This document shows positions 55,388 to 64,000 of a stretch of DNA of 64,000 nt, one piece after another. The position numbers and the translations under genes were made by a program. This DNA comes from Saprospiraceae bacterium (GTDB lineage: Bacteria > Bacteroidota > Bacteroidia > Chitinophagales > Saprospiraceae), in NCBI GenBank assembly GCA_020629715.1, contig JAHDCU010000001.1:62001-126000 (forward strand), in the 5' to 3' direction. Under the pieces are notes generated by a model. It saw only the letters and a list, made by a program, of their open reading frames with translations. It was not told the DNA's origin and searched no databases. Every line of letters starts with the position of its first letter. The first letter of the stretch is position 1.

Positions 55388-57406
55388 CTAATCATCTAAA
55401 TCTAAACATAGATCAAATGTCAGGATATATGTATCTGTTTTGCCAATAGCTATACTCTGATCATCCGCTAATGGAAGCGTAGTATCAACAGAAAGTGAGC
55501 CCCCAGTATTACCAGAAGCATCTGAGCCATAGCTAATTGAATTAATCGTTATATCATCATCAAATGCCGGATTATCGGATAGATCATAGGTTCCTTCCGC
55601 ACCGCCATTGTTAGAAACCGTGATCTGATAGACTACAGTATAACAGTTTGCTGTTGTCTGTGTGGTAGAAACGAAAGTTTTTTCCATTTCTAAATAAGGA
55701 AGATCCTCACAAACTTCGTCTTCTACATCTGCATCACCATCATCATCAATATCTAATAGCGCTTGATTGAATAAACCTTGATTTGCTGAAGGTCCACTTC
55801 CACCACCTGATCCACAAGCTGTATAAGTATCATCTCCAACTACGCCATCATTAAGCTCTAAATCGATATTCACGGTGAGTGTATACGTATCTATTTCACC
55901 AGCAGCTATAGTTTCATCATCTGCTAGATCCCAAGGTGTTGTTGTTAATGTACCACTTAAACCGTTGGTAGCAGAATAGCTAGCGCTATTGATCACAACA
56001 TCATCATCATATTGAGGGCTATCATCTAAGTTGTATAGACCATCGGCTCCACCAATATTTTCTACCTCTATCGTATAGGTAATCGTATATGAACCATCTG
56101 TATTTTGGACACTATTCACGAACTCTTTATCTAATATCAAGAATGGTAAATCATTACAAACTGTATCTAATACTTCAGCAGTACCATCATTATCAGTATC
56201 TAATAAGGCTTCATTAAACAGTCCCTCTCCAGCAGAGGATGTACCATCTCCACTTCCTGATCCACATTCACTATACATATTATCTCCAGTTGAAGATGAT
56301 TCCAAATCAATTTCAACCTGAACTGTAATAATATAACTATCTATTTCACCAGCTCCAATTGTTTCATCATCTCCTAATAACCATGGGGAAGATGTAAGAG
56401 TACCGTTTAATCCGATATTAGATGTGTATGAAGCAGAATTGATAGCAATATCATCATCATATTGAGGATTATCTGTAAGGTCATACATTCCATCTGCACC
56501 ACCTTGATTTTCTACATTTATTTGATAGACAAGACTGTAAATATTTCCTGATACTTGAGTCAAGCTTACGAGAGACTTTTCCATTACTAAAAATGGCAGA
56601 TCACTACATACTGTATCTTGTACATCAGCTGTTCCGTCATCATTTACATCAAGTAATGCTTCATTAAATAAGCCTTGGTTAGCGGTAGGACCGGATCCTC
56701 CACTACCACCACAAGGGTCATAAGAATCATCACCATTGTCTCCATCATTAAGATCTAATGTAACATTGACGGTAACTGTATATACGTCGGTCTCATTGGC
56801 ATCTATAGCTTCATCAGAGGCAAGTGACCATGGAGTTACTGTCGAACTAAGAGTACCTGAAAGACCTACGTTACTTGTATATGTGGCCGTATTGATAATA
56901 ATATCATCATCATATTGAGGGTTGTCTGATAAGTTGTACTCTCCCACAGCTCCACCTACATTTTCCACAGATAATGTATAAACTATGGTATGAGAACCAT
57001 CATTATTTTGAGTAGAACTAACCAACGCTTTTTCTAATCGTAGATACGGTAGATCAGCACATGTACTATCGACTATATCGGACATTCCATCATTATTGGT
57101 ATCTAGGGTAGCTTGATTGAAAAGTCCTTGTCCCATGTCAGGAATTCCATCTGAGTTTCCTTCTCCACATGAATCATATTCGTTATCTCCTGTCGGCATC
57201 ATCACCCTAGGAGTTAGGGTATCATTGACCATAACATAAGGAGAATGATTTACGTCAATTTTATGAGCAAATTCAGAAATAACTAAAGAATAAAATGGTT
57301 CTTCCCCAGTACTTTTCTCTGCAGAAAGGTTGATACTTAGCCCTAAATAAAAGACTAAGAGTACAATCATTAAAGTGTATCGTTTGTGTAAGTTGTTTAA
57401 ATACAT
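55388..57406 (-). CDS. Secreted protein of four tandem calcium-loop/beta-sandwich repeats
   Basis: A 672-residue protein with a signal peptide (about residues 11-29) and, from about residue 77, four consecutive repeats of about 149 residues. Each begins with Y-x-x-C-G, then a GLFN-A-LD-N-DG--D--D--C-DLP loop that resembles a Ca2+-binding DxDxDG motif, then L-KslVs---------Y---VENqGGa-G-YnLsDnPqYDDDi-In-A-Y, and closes with a strand ending LDL-D. The chain stops right after the last LDLDD and has no T9SS type A or gliding-motility type domain. It lies between the 1017- and 2373-residue genes on the same strand. Confidence 0.88.
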   Translation of the reverse strand: MYLNNLHKRYTLMIVLLVFYLGLSINLSAEKSTGEEPFYSLVISEFAHKIDVNHSPYVMVNDTLTPRVMMPTGDNEYDSCGEGNSDGIPDMGQGLFNQATLDTNNDGMSDIVDSTCADLPYLRLEKALVSSTQNNDGSHTIVYTLSVENVGGAVGEYNLSDNPQYDDDIIINTATYTSNVGLSGTLSSTVTPWSLASDEAIDANETDVYTVTVNVTLDLNDGDNGDDSYDPCGGSGGSGPTANQGLFNEALLDVNDDGTADVQDTVCSDLPFLVMEKSLVSLTQVSGNIYSLVYQINVENQGGADGMYDLTDNPQYDDDIAINSASYTSNIGLNGTLTSSPWLLGDDETIGAGEIDSYIITVQVEIDLESSSTGDNMYSECGSGSGDGTSSAGEGLFNEALLDTDNDGTAEVLDTVCNDLPFLILDKEFVNSVQNTDGSYTITYTIEVENIGGADGLYNLDDSPQYDDDVVINSASYSATNGLSGTLTTTPWDLADDETIAAGEIDTYTLTVNIDLELNDGVVGDDTYTACGSGGGSGPSANQGLFNQALLDIDDDGDADVEDEVCEDLPYLEMEKTFVSTTQTTANCYTVVYQITVSNNGGAEGTYDLSDNPAFDDDITINSISYGSDASGNTGGSLSVDTTLPLADDQSIAIGKTDTYILTFDLCLDLDD
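55391..57178 (-). repeat. Four tandem ~450-bp coding repeats
   Basis: Residues ~77-672 of the 672-aa protein fall into four units of about 149 residues sharing GLFN-A, NPQYDDDI (NPAFDDDI in the last) and ETI-A-E-D-Y--TV. The last unit resembles the terminal domain of the 1017-aa protein more than it does the other three units. Confidence 0.8.
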
Positions 57407-57446
57407 AATACGTTAATCAAAAAAAATTATAAAATCATAAACACCC

Positions 57447-57464
57447 TGGATTGCTTTCAATCCA
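57447..57464 (-). other. Small hairpin after the 1017-aa gene
   Basis: TGGATTG and CAATCCA form a 7-bp stem with a 4-base loop, but no T-run follows on the minus strand. It is not convincing as a terminator, so the 1017- and 672-aa genes may be co-transcribed. Confidence 0.3.
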
Positions 57465-57520
57465 TGACAAGTCATTAACATTCTCTCTATCTGTATTAGA
57501 TGAATGATCACCTAAATCGT

Positions 57521-60500
57521 CTAGTCATCTAGATCAAGGCAAACATTAAAGCTCAAAGTATAAAGATGGCTTTCACCCACTCCAATCTCTTGATCATCTG
57601 CAATGCTTAAACTTGGCGCTATTACAAGAGTACCTCCATTATTCCCACTAATATTAGTTGAGTAACTGATATTATTGATCACAACATCATCATCAAAAGC
57701 TGGGTTATCATTTAAATCATAGCTACCAGTTGTAGTCCCAGTATTAGAAACTGAAATCGAATACTGTACTACATAACAATTAGCAGAAGTCTGAGTAGTA
57801 CCAATAAAGTTTTTCTCCATAGTGTAATAAGGTACATCTGGACAAGCATTATCGGTAAGATCTTCTCCAACCCAATTTACCGTTGCTACATTGAATAATC
57901 CTGTACCCGCGTTAGGGCTAGTCGTACCACAATCCGTTAAAATGTCATCACCTGAACCATCAGAAAGATCTATACTTACATTGACCGTTACAGTGTAATC
58001 ATGTTGTTGACCCAAAGGTAGATTTATATTATTTCCTAAATCCCAATCAGTCATTGAGATATCTAAGGGAGAAGGACTTCCCAAGTAATTCGTATAACTG
58101 GCAGAAATAATCATAACATCATCATCATAGTCTGGCGAATCTTGTAATGAATATGTACCAGTTGCATCACCAATATTCGAAACCGAAATCACATAGATTA
58201 TTTGATAATTATTACCCCCTAGATCAACTACTGAATCAACAGTTTTAGATAAGGTCAACTCTGGGTCACATGGTTCTGCTGCATTGACAGTTTGGGAGAC
58301 ACTACAATCTTGTGTAAATCCTGCTACAAGGTCGTAGGTCATAGCATCGGCCGTAGCAGTAAAAGTTACAGTTTGCGGTGATAGTACTCCGCCACTTACA
58401 TCAATGGTTTGAGTCATTCCTTGATAACTTACTACAAGATCTGTATTTACTGGTGGTCGATACCATGTTATTGTAGTATTAAGTTCAAACTGACCTTCAT
58501 TACAAAGAGAGGTGTTGGTATCCGAAATTTCAATTTCACATCCAAGGGGAATATTGATATCAGGTTTTTGATTATCTGTACCATCTGAAATACATGCAAT
58601 ATTTTCTATAAAATCTTGATCTGCTGGAGGTATTTCTGTCAATTCTGTCTGATAACACAACGTAAATGCTTCGCCAATTTCCAGAATTTCCGGAAAAAAC
58701 CAACCTGTTTCGTCTGCTGGGAAACCACTATTGGGAGCAGAATTATCCATGACATCTACAGTTTGACCATTGATTTCGTAATATGTTGAATTTGGTACAT
58801 AGGAGAAGTAGGGACTCAATGTATCAATTACTGATAGCGTATTTTCTGCATAGTTTAATTTACCCACGTTAGAAACGCAAATACAGTACTCCATTGATTC
58901 TCCTAGGTTGAGTAAGCCGTCATTATTGTTATCCTTAAGAATGCCTCCTAGTTTGGAAGATTCGAATGCTACACCACCAAGAAGTGCAGTACCTACATCA
59001 ATAGCTGGTGATCCACCTGAAGCGGTATTGGGATCTTGACCCCAAACTGCTGAGACAATTGCCTCACTGCCATCACAAACCCAGATAGACATTGCAGTTT
59101 GATCCCCATCTGGATCATATAATCGTTGGGATTGCAACTCTGCAAGGCTGACAGATGTATCGAAAGAATTACCAAGTGCATCTGTCATAGATCCACCATC
59201 ACCATTATAATCAACACAAATTTGAATCGGAGCCGAACTGGAAGTAGTATGTACTGCAGTCACCCATATAGGCGCAGAATTTTCTGGACTCGATCCAGTA
59301 TATGTTGGATCTTGACCAGCTGCCCAAGCCGCGCCTAGTACTTGACCCTTTAGTGATGACTCAGGAATCATCGTAAATCCCCAATCATTAACTTGATTCC
59401 CTCTACTGCCATCCGAAAAGCAATTTACAGAAGATTCTGGTCCAGAATCTATTGTAACTAAAGCCATAAAATCATCATCGGAATAAAATCTACTTCCGCT
59501 TAGATTAGGTATCGTGACAAATGTTGAAGCCATGGGTCCAAGATTTATCTGTGGCTGTGTTCCTGATGGATAAAAAGTATAATCTATCGTAATCGATGAT
59601 GAGGATGGATTATATAAATGAACCACTGTGGCCTGAGTTGCAGGAGTGGCTACTGGATTGATATAAGCATTAGAAATTCTTTCGTTTCCATCCAATTTAA
59701 AAAATCTTGCTTCGTGTAGATCACATGGATCTCCAGTTACGAGGGTAGCTGCTATTGGATAGTTTGCACTTACTGTTGCACCAGTTTGTAAACCGCCATT
59801 AATGAGATGAGTTTCACCTTCATTTAATGTAACAGTCAGATCATCAATGCCGTCATTATCCGTATCAATATTAACTACTGTATTGTCCTCTGAAGCTTGA
59901 AAAAATAATCCCGTATAAGAAAATAAATTGTAAGTATTGACATCTTCTCCAACTGGTACAGTGAAGTCAGTAGAGTAATCATCGACGGATAAAACTGCTG
60001 ATGCACCCGCTAGTAAGGTATTAGATCCTGCCGACCATGTTGCGGCAGACATGAGTATATTCTTAGTCGACGATAGTTTATCTCTTCCATCCAACTCTAT
60101 TGTCGTCGCGGTATTTGGAGTTGTAATAGTCATATCCAATACAATGACATCACCTGGAGCAAACATATCAGCTGGTACATTTGGGGGAAATCCATTTGTA
60201 GGGTCGCCATCACCCCAAATTTGGGTAGTTGATTGCGTAATTGCTATATCAGGATCGAATTCATAACCATCTTCCCAGTGATCGTAATAGATGATGGTGT
60301 TTGATCCTAAAACATTAATAGAAACATATTTAGAGATTGGATTGACACTATTGTATTGATCATATGCTGGATTTTGGCAATCAGCCGTCCAACATCCATT
60401 GTTGATTCCAGGATTTATGGATTGTATGAAATCGAAAGTCTCATCTTCTTCATAGGGTATGAAGTAAGTCTGTCTTACTACATTATTACTACATTGTTGA

Positions 60501-60574
60501 GCCCAAATATTTGACGAACCAAAAAGTAATAAAGTAAATACACCCAAGTATAAACACTCCTTATAATAGATCAT
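57521..60574 (-). CDS. Large secreted protein with two C-terminal repeats of the same family
   Basis: A 1017-residue protein. Signal peptide about residues 1-26 (cleavage near WAQ). The N-terminal ~520 residues resemble the large extracellular adhesive domain often found in such proteins (KYVSINVLGSNTIIYYDHWEDGYEFDPD, DGRDKLSSTKNILMSAATW), with a calcium-loop-like DTDNDGIDDL. A DUF11-like domain follows (NNDGLLNLGESMEYCICVSNVG), then two repeats of the ~149-residue family. It ends at VCLDLDD, like the 672-aa protein at LCLDLDD, and also lacks a C-terminal sorting domain. It is the first complete gene of the locus. Confidence 0.87.
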   Translation of the reverse strand: MIYYKECLYLGVFTLLLFGSSNIWAQQCSNNVVRQTYFIPYEEDETFDFIQSINPGINNGCWTADCQNPAYDQYNSVNPISKYVSINVLGSNTIIYYDHWEDGYEFDPDIAITQSTTQIWGDGDPTNGFPPNVPADMFAPGDVIVLDMTITTPNTATTIELDGRDKLSSTKNILMSAATWSAGSNTLLAGASAVLSVDDYSTDFTVPVGEDVNTYNLFSYTGLFFQASEDNTVVNIDTDNDGIDDLTVTLNEGETHLINGGLQTGATVSANYPIAATLVTGDPCDLHEARFFKLDGNERISNAYINPVATPATQATVVHLYNPSSSSITIDYTFYPSGTQPQINLGPMASTFVTIPNLSGSRFYSDDDFMALVTIDSGPESSVNCFSDGSRGNQVNDWGFTMIPESSLKGQVLGAAWAAGQDPTYTGSSPENSAPIWVTAVHTTSSSAPIQICVDYNGDGGSMTDALGNSFDTSVSLAELQSQRLYDPDGDQTAMSIWVCDGSEAIVSAVWGQDPNTASGGSPAIDVGTALLGGVAFESSKLGGILKDNNNDGLLNLGESMEYCICVSNVGKLNYAENTLSVIDTLSPYFSYVPNSTYYEINGQTVDVMDNSAPNSGFPADETGWFFPEILEIGEAFTLCYQTELTEIPPADQDFIENIACISDGTDNQKPDINIPLGCEIEISDTNTSLCNEGQFELNTTITWYRPPVNTDLVVSYQGMTQTIDVSGGVLSPQTVTFTATADAMTYDLVAGFTQDCSVSQTVNAAEPCDPELTLSKTVDSVVDLGGNNYQIIYVISVSNIGDATGTYSLQDSPDYDDDVMIISASYTNYLGSPSPLDISMTDWDLGNNINLPLGQQHDYTVTVNVSIDLSDGSGDDILTDCGTTSPNAGTGLFNVATVNWVGEDLTDNACPDVPYYTMEKNFIGTTQTSANCYVVQYSISVSNTGTTTGSYDLNDNPAFDDDVVINNISYSTNISGNNGGTLVIAPSLSIADDQEIGVGESHLYTLSFNVCLDLDD

Positions 60575-60731
60575 AAAACACAGCTTTATTATGCTCTATT
60601 ACTCATCTCTAGGTAAATAACTAATGTAAATATAACAAAAAAATATAATATGTTAATTTTTTTTATACCCTATACTCTCTGTTTGTCTTATTCCGTGTAA
60701 TTGTGGGCTTGATTGTAACATTTAGTGTCAT
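60575..60731. other. AT-rich upstream region of the 1017-aa gene
   Basis: Upstream of the 1017-aa gene the minus strand carries TTATATTTAC close to a -7 consensus, but no matching -33 element is clear. No gene or repeat is visible. Confidence 0.3.
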
Positions 60732-60761
60732 AAAAAGCACCGCGCTGATATCGCGGTGCTT
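60732..60761 (-). terminator. Intrinsic terminator of the partial giant gene (second copy)
   Basis: Same stem as at 48083-48114 (AAGCACCGCG / CGCGGTGCTT), followed by Ts on the minus strand. It lies 42 bases after the stop and is the left boundary of the long repeat. Confidence 0.92.
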
Positions 60762-60803
60762 CATCATCACTAATTACTATTAAATCTAAACCTAATTCCG
60801 TGT

Positions 60804-63800
60804 TTAATTATTCATTTTGATCATCTTGACTCGTTGGATATCCTCTCCTACTTGTAGCTCTAAGATGTAGATCCCTGATGTACCATGTACTACTTCGCCA
60901 TCTATGCGGATGTAATGCTCTCCTCTGTCATAGATCGCTTCTCGGTTGTATAGTACTCTTCCTAGCTCATCTTTGATGCGTAGTATGCCTTCCTGTCGCT
61001 CTTCCATAAAGAACTTCACTTGCGTCTGATCTACCCATGGATTAGGCTCATTTTGATATAACTCAAACAACGATACCTCCGTATCTATTTGCTCTACCTT
61101 GAGGTCGATATCTCCTTCGCTCTCCTTGTATCGAATTTCTATTCCACCTTGTAGCTCCTCTCCTGAGTACCACTCATTGTAACTTGATGACTCTACTATA
61201 CTTAACCAGTCTTGGACATCCTCATCTCCTCCTATTCGTGATCCACTCAGCTCTACTTCGATGAAGAATAATGGTATCTCCTTACCTACCGTCACTGATC
61301 GACTCTGGGCATCTGTCCAGATCATCTTGTAGCTATTTCCTTTCTCTCCTTCTACTTGATCTTGTTTCGCATAAGACTCCTCTCTTACTGATATACTGCC
61401 TGATCGTAGTCCTGTAATCTCTACATACTCCAGAGTCTCTATCTCCAGCTGCATGCCCTCCACATCTCTGAAGTTGTCACTCATTACTGGGATGGAGTAT
61501 CTTCTTGCACTTGTATTTATACTTGAACTCAATTCTGAATTCGTTTTGCCTAGCTCACTTGGGATCACCAATACTAGATTATTATCCGCTCTACTTGCTA
61601 AGTCTTTGCTTTCTTCTCCTTCTATCTCTTCGCCTTCACTACTAGCCTCTACACTGCCATTCACATCTCCTACTTTCACTCCTACAAAATCTATCAGCAT
61701 GTGCCCACTCAAACTATCAATCGAATAGCTCTCTGGGATTCCACCATACCACGGATCTTCGCCATCCTCAAACTCATGTAGCTTATCTACAAATCTCCAG
61801 CTCGTATTATTCGGAAACTCATCATAGACGCCTAACAGTAGCTTCCTTAACTCGATCAAATCCACTGCACTAATGTCTTCGCTTCCATTTATATCCGCTG
61901 CTATTCGATCATAGCCCTCTTCTAAGCTCTTGATACCCAAGATATGCTTCTGGATCAATACCAAGTCCAAGGTACTTACTCCGTTCAGTGGGTCATCATT
62001 CTTACTTGGCACTACCTCGTATATTCCTCCCATTGCCATGCTCGGGAAGCTATACATCCCGATCGCACTCGTCGTATCTATAGTCGGTACTATTGTTCCC
62101 TCTAGATCTACTGATACTGCCTCTACAGGTTCACTCTGTCTTGTGCTTACTTGTCCACTGATATTCAGCATCCCTTGTGCTGTGCAGATATCGACATCAT
62201 TGTTGTCCTGTACCACCACAAAGGTCACACAGAAGTCTTGGTTGCCATTACTATCTGTCACCCATAGCTCGATCGCCTGCTGCCCTAGATCATTACAATC
62301 AAAGATCACCTCTGTATCTGTCACATCTGCACTAAAGCTAAACGTCACTGGATAGCCACAGATATGATAGCTACTTCCATCAAAGCTACTCGCCTCCAAC
62401 ATCACCATCTCCGCATCTGGTATGCCATCATTATTTAAATCCATCGCTACTAGCTCTGTACTCAAACCTTGGATACATACGGGTGTTGGATTCGTCGCAT
62501 TCCGTACTTCAAATAGATAGTCTCCTAATACAATATTGCCACAGCCGTCTAATACTTCCCAGTAGATCCTGTGGATGCCGATTGGGTATGTGCCACTGGC
62601 ATCATTGCCATTGTTACTGATATCTATACTGCCATCATTATTCGCATCGATCTCATATCTGATCGTTAGATCTTCTGTTGCGGTACAGTCATCCGTTGCT
62701 GTCAGTACTAGGCTTACTTCTCCGTCTGCGCAGTTGGAATCAAAAGTCTCTACTACTACATCCGCTAGACTACTTGTAATCTGTGGTGCGATGCTATTCG
62801 TCACTTTCAGCGTCTGCTGGTAGGTATATTGTGGAATTGTACCATCTGGATTACGTCTACACCAGTCGATTACTGTCCAGTCTCTCAATACTTTGAAACA
62901 AGCATCTGTACCCGGTACGAAACCAAACTCTTGATCTACATAACTCATCGCCACCTGACTGCAGGCATCTCCTGTGTCTATGATCGGATACCCTACGCCT
63001 GGAGCTAGATTATCTGGATGTAGATCTTGCATTGTACATACATCATTATTGAATGTCATATCCGATGGCCAGTCACTTGCACTTGGACCCATATATGGGC
63101 TACTATCTTCAAACGTGATGCGTTGTGTACAGCTCATCGTTCCTCCTTGTCCATCTGGAATACTGATCGTTCGCTCTACTACTCCTAATCCACAGTTGTT
63201 TCGGTTATCTGCTACTACTTCCGTGATCGCATTCGCTGATGTACAGTTATCACTTACACTTGCATCTCCGAAGGTGATACTCATATTATTCGGATCGAAT
63301 ACGGTACCGCACTCTACGGTCATATCTGCTGGGCAACTGATGCTTGGTAGTTGCTTGTCCTGTACTTCTACACTGACCATACACTCATTATAATTGCCAC
63401 TCATATCATATACTCGGAAGATCACCATCTGTTCACTACCACCATCCGCACAACAGAAACTGACACTCTCTCCAAATACTAGATTATCTGCATCATTGCA
63501 ATTATCACTCATTCGTGCAATCTCAAAGCGGTCTATTCCACAATCATCAAAACTGCCTTGATCTACATCTATCGCATTCAAGATACCTACTCCTGCACTG
63601 TTCAGTGCTACTACCGTGTTGACTTGACAGATTGCGATCGGCTGGCTCTCATCCATCACCGTTACCGTCATCGTACAGCTGCTACTGTTGTAGCATTCAT
63701 CATAGGCAACATAGGTGATTACATTAGCTCCTGTACTTAGTACTACTGATCCGCCATTTTCATTATCTAAAAAGCCGCCTGGGTAGATTACATCGATCTC

Positions 63801-64000
63801 TACCTGTGCTGGATTACTTCCACTTAGGTTACATTGCTCTACTGCTGTAGCAGATGGTAAGCTTACCATCGCTTCGCATACATTCACTCCACTTGTACTT
63901 ACCGTCATATCGGATGGACAAGTAATGATTGGAGCGGTATTATCTTGTATCTGAATGATCTGAGCGCCCATCACGGTCATATCTGCATTGCAGTGCCATT
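60804..64000 (-). CDS. Giant T9SS-secreted surface protein, paralog, 5' end outside the window
   Basis: The frame is open from the stop at 60804 to the right edge, so at least 1065 residues of the C-terminal end are present; the ATG at 63980 is internal, since the same codons in the paralog encode EWHCNAD before it. It contains the HYR-like region, the dockerin-like segment (DINGSEDISAVDL), and the T9SS type A sorting domain identical to that of the 2373-aa protein. Differences concentrate in the linker before the cohesin-like part (NTSARRYSIPVM versus a three-residue-longer variant) and in a second patch. The N-terminal modules are unknown. Confidence 0.93.
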   Translation of the reverse strand, partial: WHCNADMTVMGAQIIQIQDNTAPIITCPSDMTVSTSGVNVCEAMVSLPSATAVEQCNLSGSNPAQVEIDVIYPGGFLDNENGGSVVLSTGANVITYVAYDECYNSSSCTMTVTVMDESQPIAICQVNTVVALNSAGVGILNAIDVDQGSFDDCGIDRFEIARMSDNCNDADNLVFGESVSFCCADGGSEQMVIFRVYDMSGNYNECMVSVEVQDKQLPSISCPADMTVECGTVFDPNNMSITFGDASVSDNCTSANAITEVVADNRNNCGLGVVERTISIPDGQGGTMSCTQRITFEDSSPYMGPSASDWPSDMTFNNDVCTMQDLHPDNLAPGVGYPIIDTGDACSQVAMSYVDQEFGFVPGTDACFKVLRDWTVIDWCRRNPDGTIPQYTYQQTLKVTNSIAPQITSSLADVVVETFDSNCADGEVSLVLTATDDCTATEDLTIRYEIDANNDGSIDISNNGNDASGTYPIGIHRIYWEVLDGCGNIVLGDYLFEVRNATNPTPVCIQGLSTELVAMDLNNDGIPDAEMVMLEASSFDGSSYHICGYPVTFSFSADVTDTEVIFDCNDLGQQAIELWVTDSNGNQDFCVTFVVVQDNNDVDICTAQGMLNISGQVSTRQSEPVEAVSVDLEGTIVPTIDTTSAIGMYSFPSMAMGGIYEVVPSKNDDPLNGVSTLDLVLIQKHILGIKSLEEGYDRIAADINGSEDISAVDLIELRKLLLGVYDEFPNNTSWRFVDKLHEFEDGEDPWYGGIPESYSIDSLSGHMLIDFVGVKVGDVNGSVEASSEGEEIEGEESKDLASRADNNLVLVIPSELGKTNSELSSSINTSARRYSIPVMSDNFRDVEGMQLEIETLEYVEITGLRSGSISVREESYAKQDQVEGEKGNSYKMIWTDAQSRSVTVGKEIPLFFIEVELSGSRIGGDEDVQDWLSIVESSSYNEWYSGEELQGGIEIRYKESEGDIDLKVEQIDTEVSLFELYQNEPNPWVDQTQVKFFMEERQEGILRIKDELGRVLYNREAIYDRGEHYIRIDGEVVHGTSGIYILELQVGEDIQRVKMIKMNN

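Larger units (their letters stand above)
60732..64000. repeat. Long direct repeat, copy 2 (C-terminal module of surface protein)
   Basis: Pairs with 48085-51359 and continues beyond the window. Divergent patches here are about 61310-61682 and 62504-62960. The other blocks, including the stretch from about 62960 to the end, look identical in both copies. Confidence 0.95.

Noticed and set aside
57447-57464. Terminator between the 1017- and 672-aa genes
   Set aside because: The stem is short and is not followed by a T-run on the transcribed strand.
48085-64000. Long repeat as an insertion sequence or composite transposon
   Set aside because: No transposase, no terminal inverted repeats and no target-site duplication are visible; both copies are coding for the same protein end.
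1-64000. CRISPR arrays, tRNA and rRNA genes, integrase or phage genes
   Set aside because: None seen on reading both strands; a covariance-model scan for tRNAs would be decisive.

Overview
The window is a chromosomal segment of an AT-rich bacterium of the phylum Bacteroidota, most likely a Saprospiraceae-type lineage. This rests on four things: the mraZ-to-ftsZ gene order without murF or ddl; FtsZ ending in the Bacteroidota tail SNNSFLHDNVD; TAnnTTTG-type -7 boxes; and very large secreted proteins with HYR-like, DUF11-like and dockerin-like modules and a type IX secretion (T9SS) type A C-terminal domain. Placement below phylum is inference.

Layout. 1-1.2 kb: a HigBA-type toxin-antitoxin pair and a small lipoprotein. 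1.4-16.8 kb: a complete division and cell-wall (dcw) operon on the minus strand, transcribed mraZ, rsmH, ftsL, ftsI, murE, mraY, murD, ftsW, murG, murC, ftsQ, ftsA, ftsZ, with a recognisable MraZ operator (10-bp spaced TGGGA repeats) directly in front of the -7 box. These genes make lipid II, flip or polymerise and crosslink it, and assemble the Z-ring. 17-24.2 kb: a DPM1-like glycosyltransferase, a fused 2-oxoacid dehydrogenase E1, a HicAB pair, a 60-residue secreted peptide, a PQQ-propeller-like gene broken in an A8 tract, a DUF1573 protein and YaaA. 24.4-43.1 kb: housekeeping and envelope genes (penicillin acylase family hydrolase, small membrane proteins, a lipoprotein with HEISH motif, a voltage-gated K+ channel, HAD phosphatase, DoxX, a TPR protein, an SPFH lipoprotein, a TrkH/KtrB K+ transporter, DUF3124, a COG2509 flavoprotein, KdsA, malic enzyme, a GT4 glycosyltransferase, YidC, GpsA). 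43.2-48 kb: DUF805, then a same-strand run of DUF2130, a coiled-coil protein, a membrane-anchored PspA/ESCRT-III-like coiled-coil protein (my inference) and a small basic protein, followed by a secreted LRR protein.

48.1-64 kb: a minus-strand surface-protein locus. Order of transcription: a partial giant gene running off the right edge, a 1017-aa protein, a 672-aa protein made of four ~149-aa repeats, and a 2373-aa protein. The first and last share a C-terminal module that is almost identical over about 3.27 kb, including the terminator, but with two discrete patches of divergence. That mosaic is what gene conversion or a recent module duplication would leave. The 1017- and 672-aa proteins share the repeat domain with the giant protein but lack the T9SS sorting domain.

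Most novel points: the mosaic 3.27-kb repeat and modular surface-protein architecture; the five DUF11-like linkers each ending in an invariant DEDDHD; the MraZ operator; the uncharacterised PspA-like operon; the A8-tract frameshift. I saw no tRNA, rRNA, CRISPR array, transposase or integrase.
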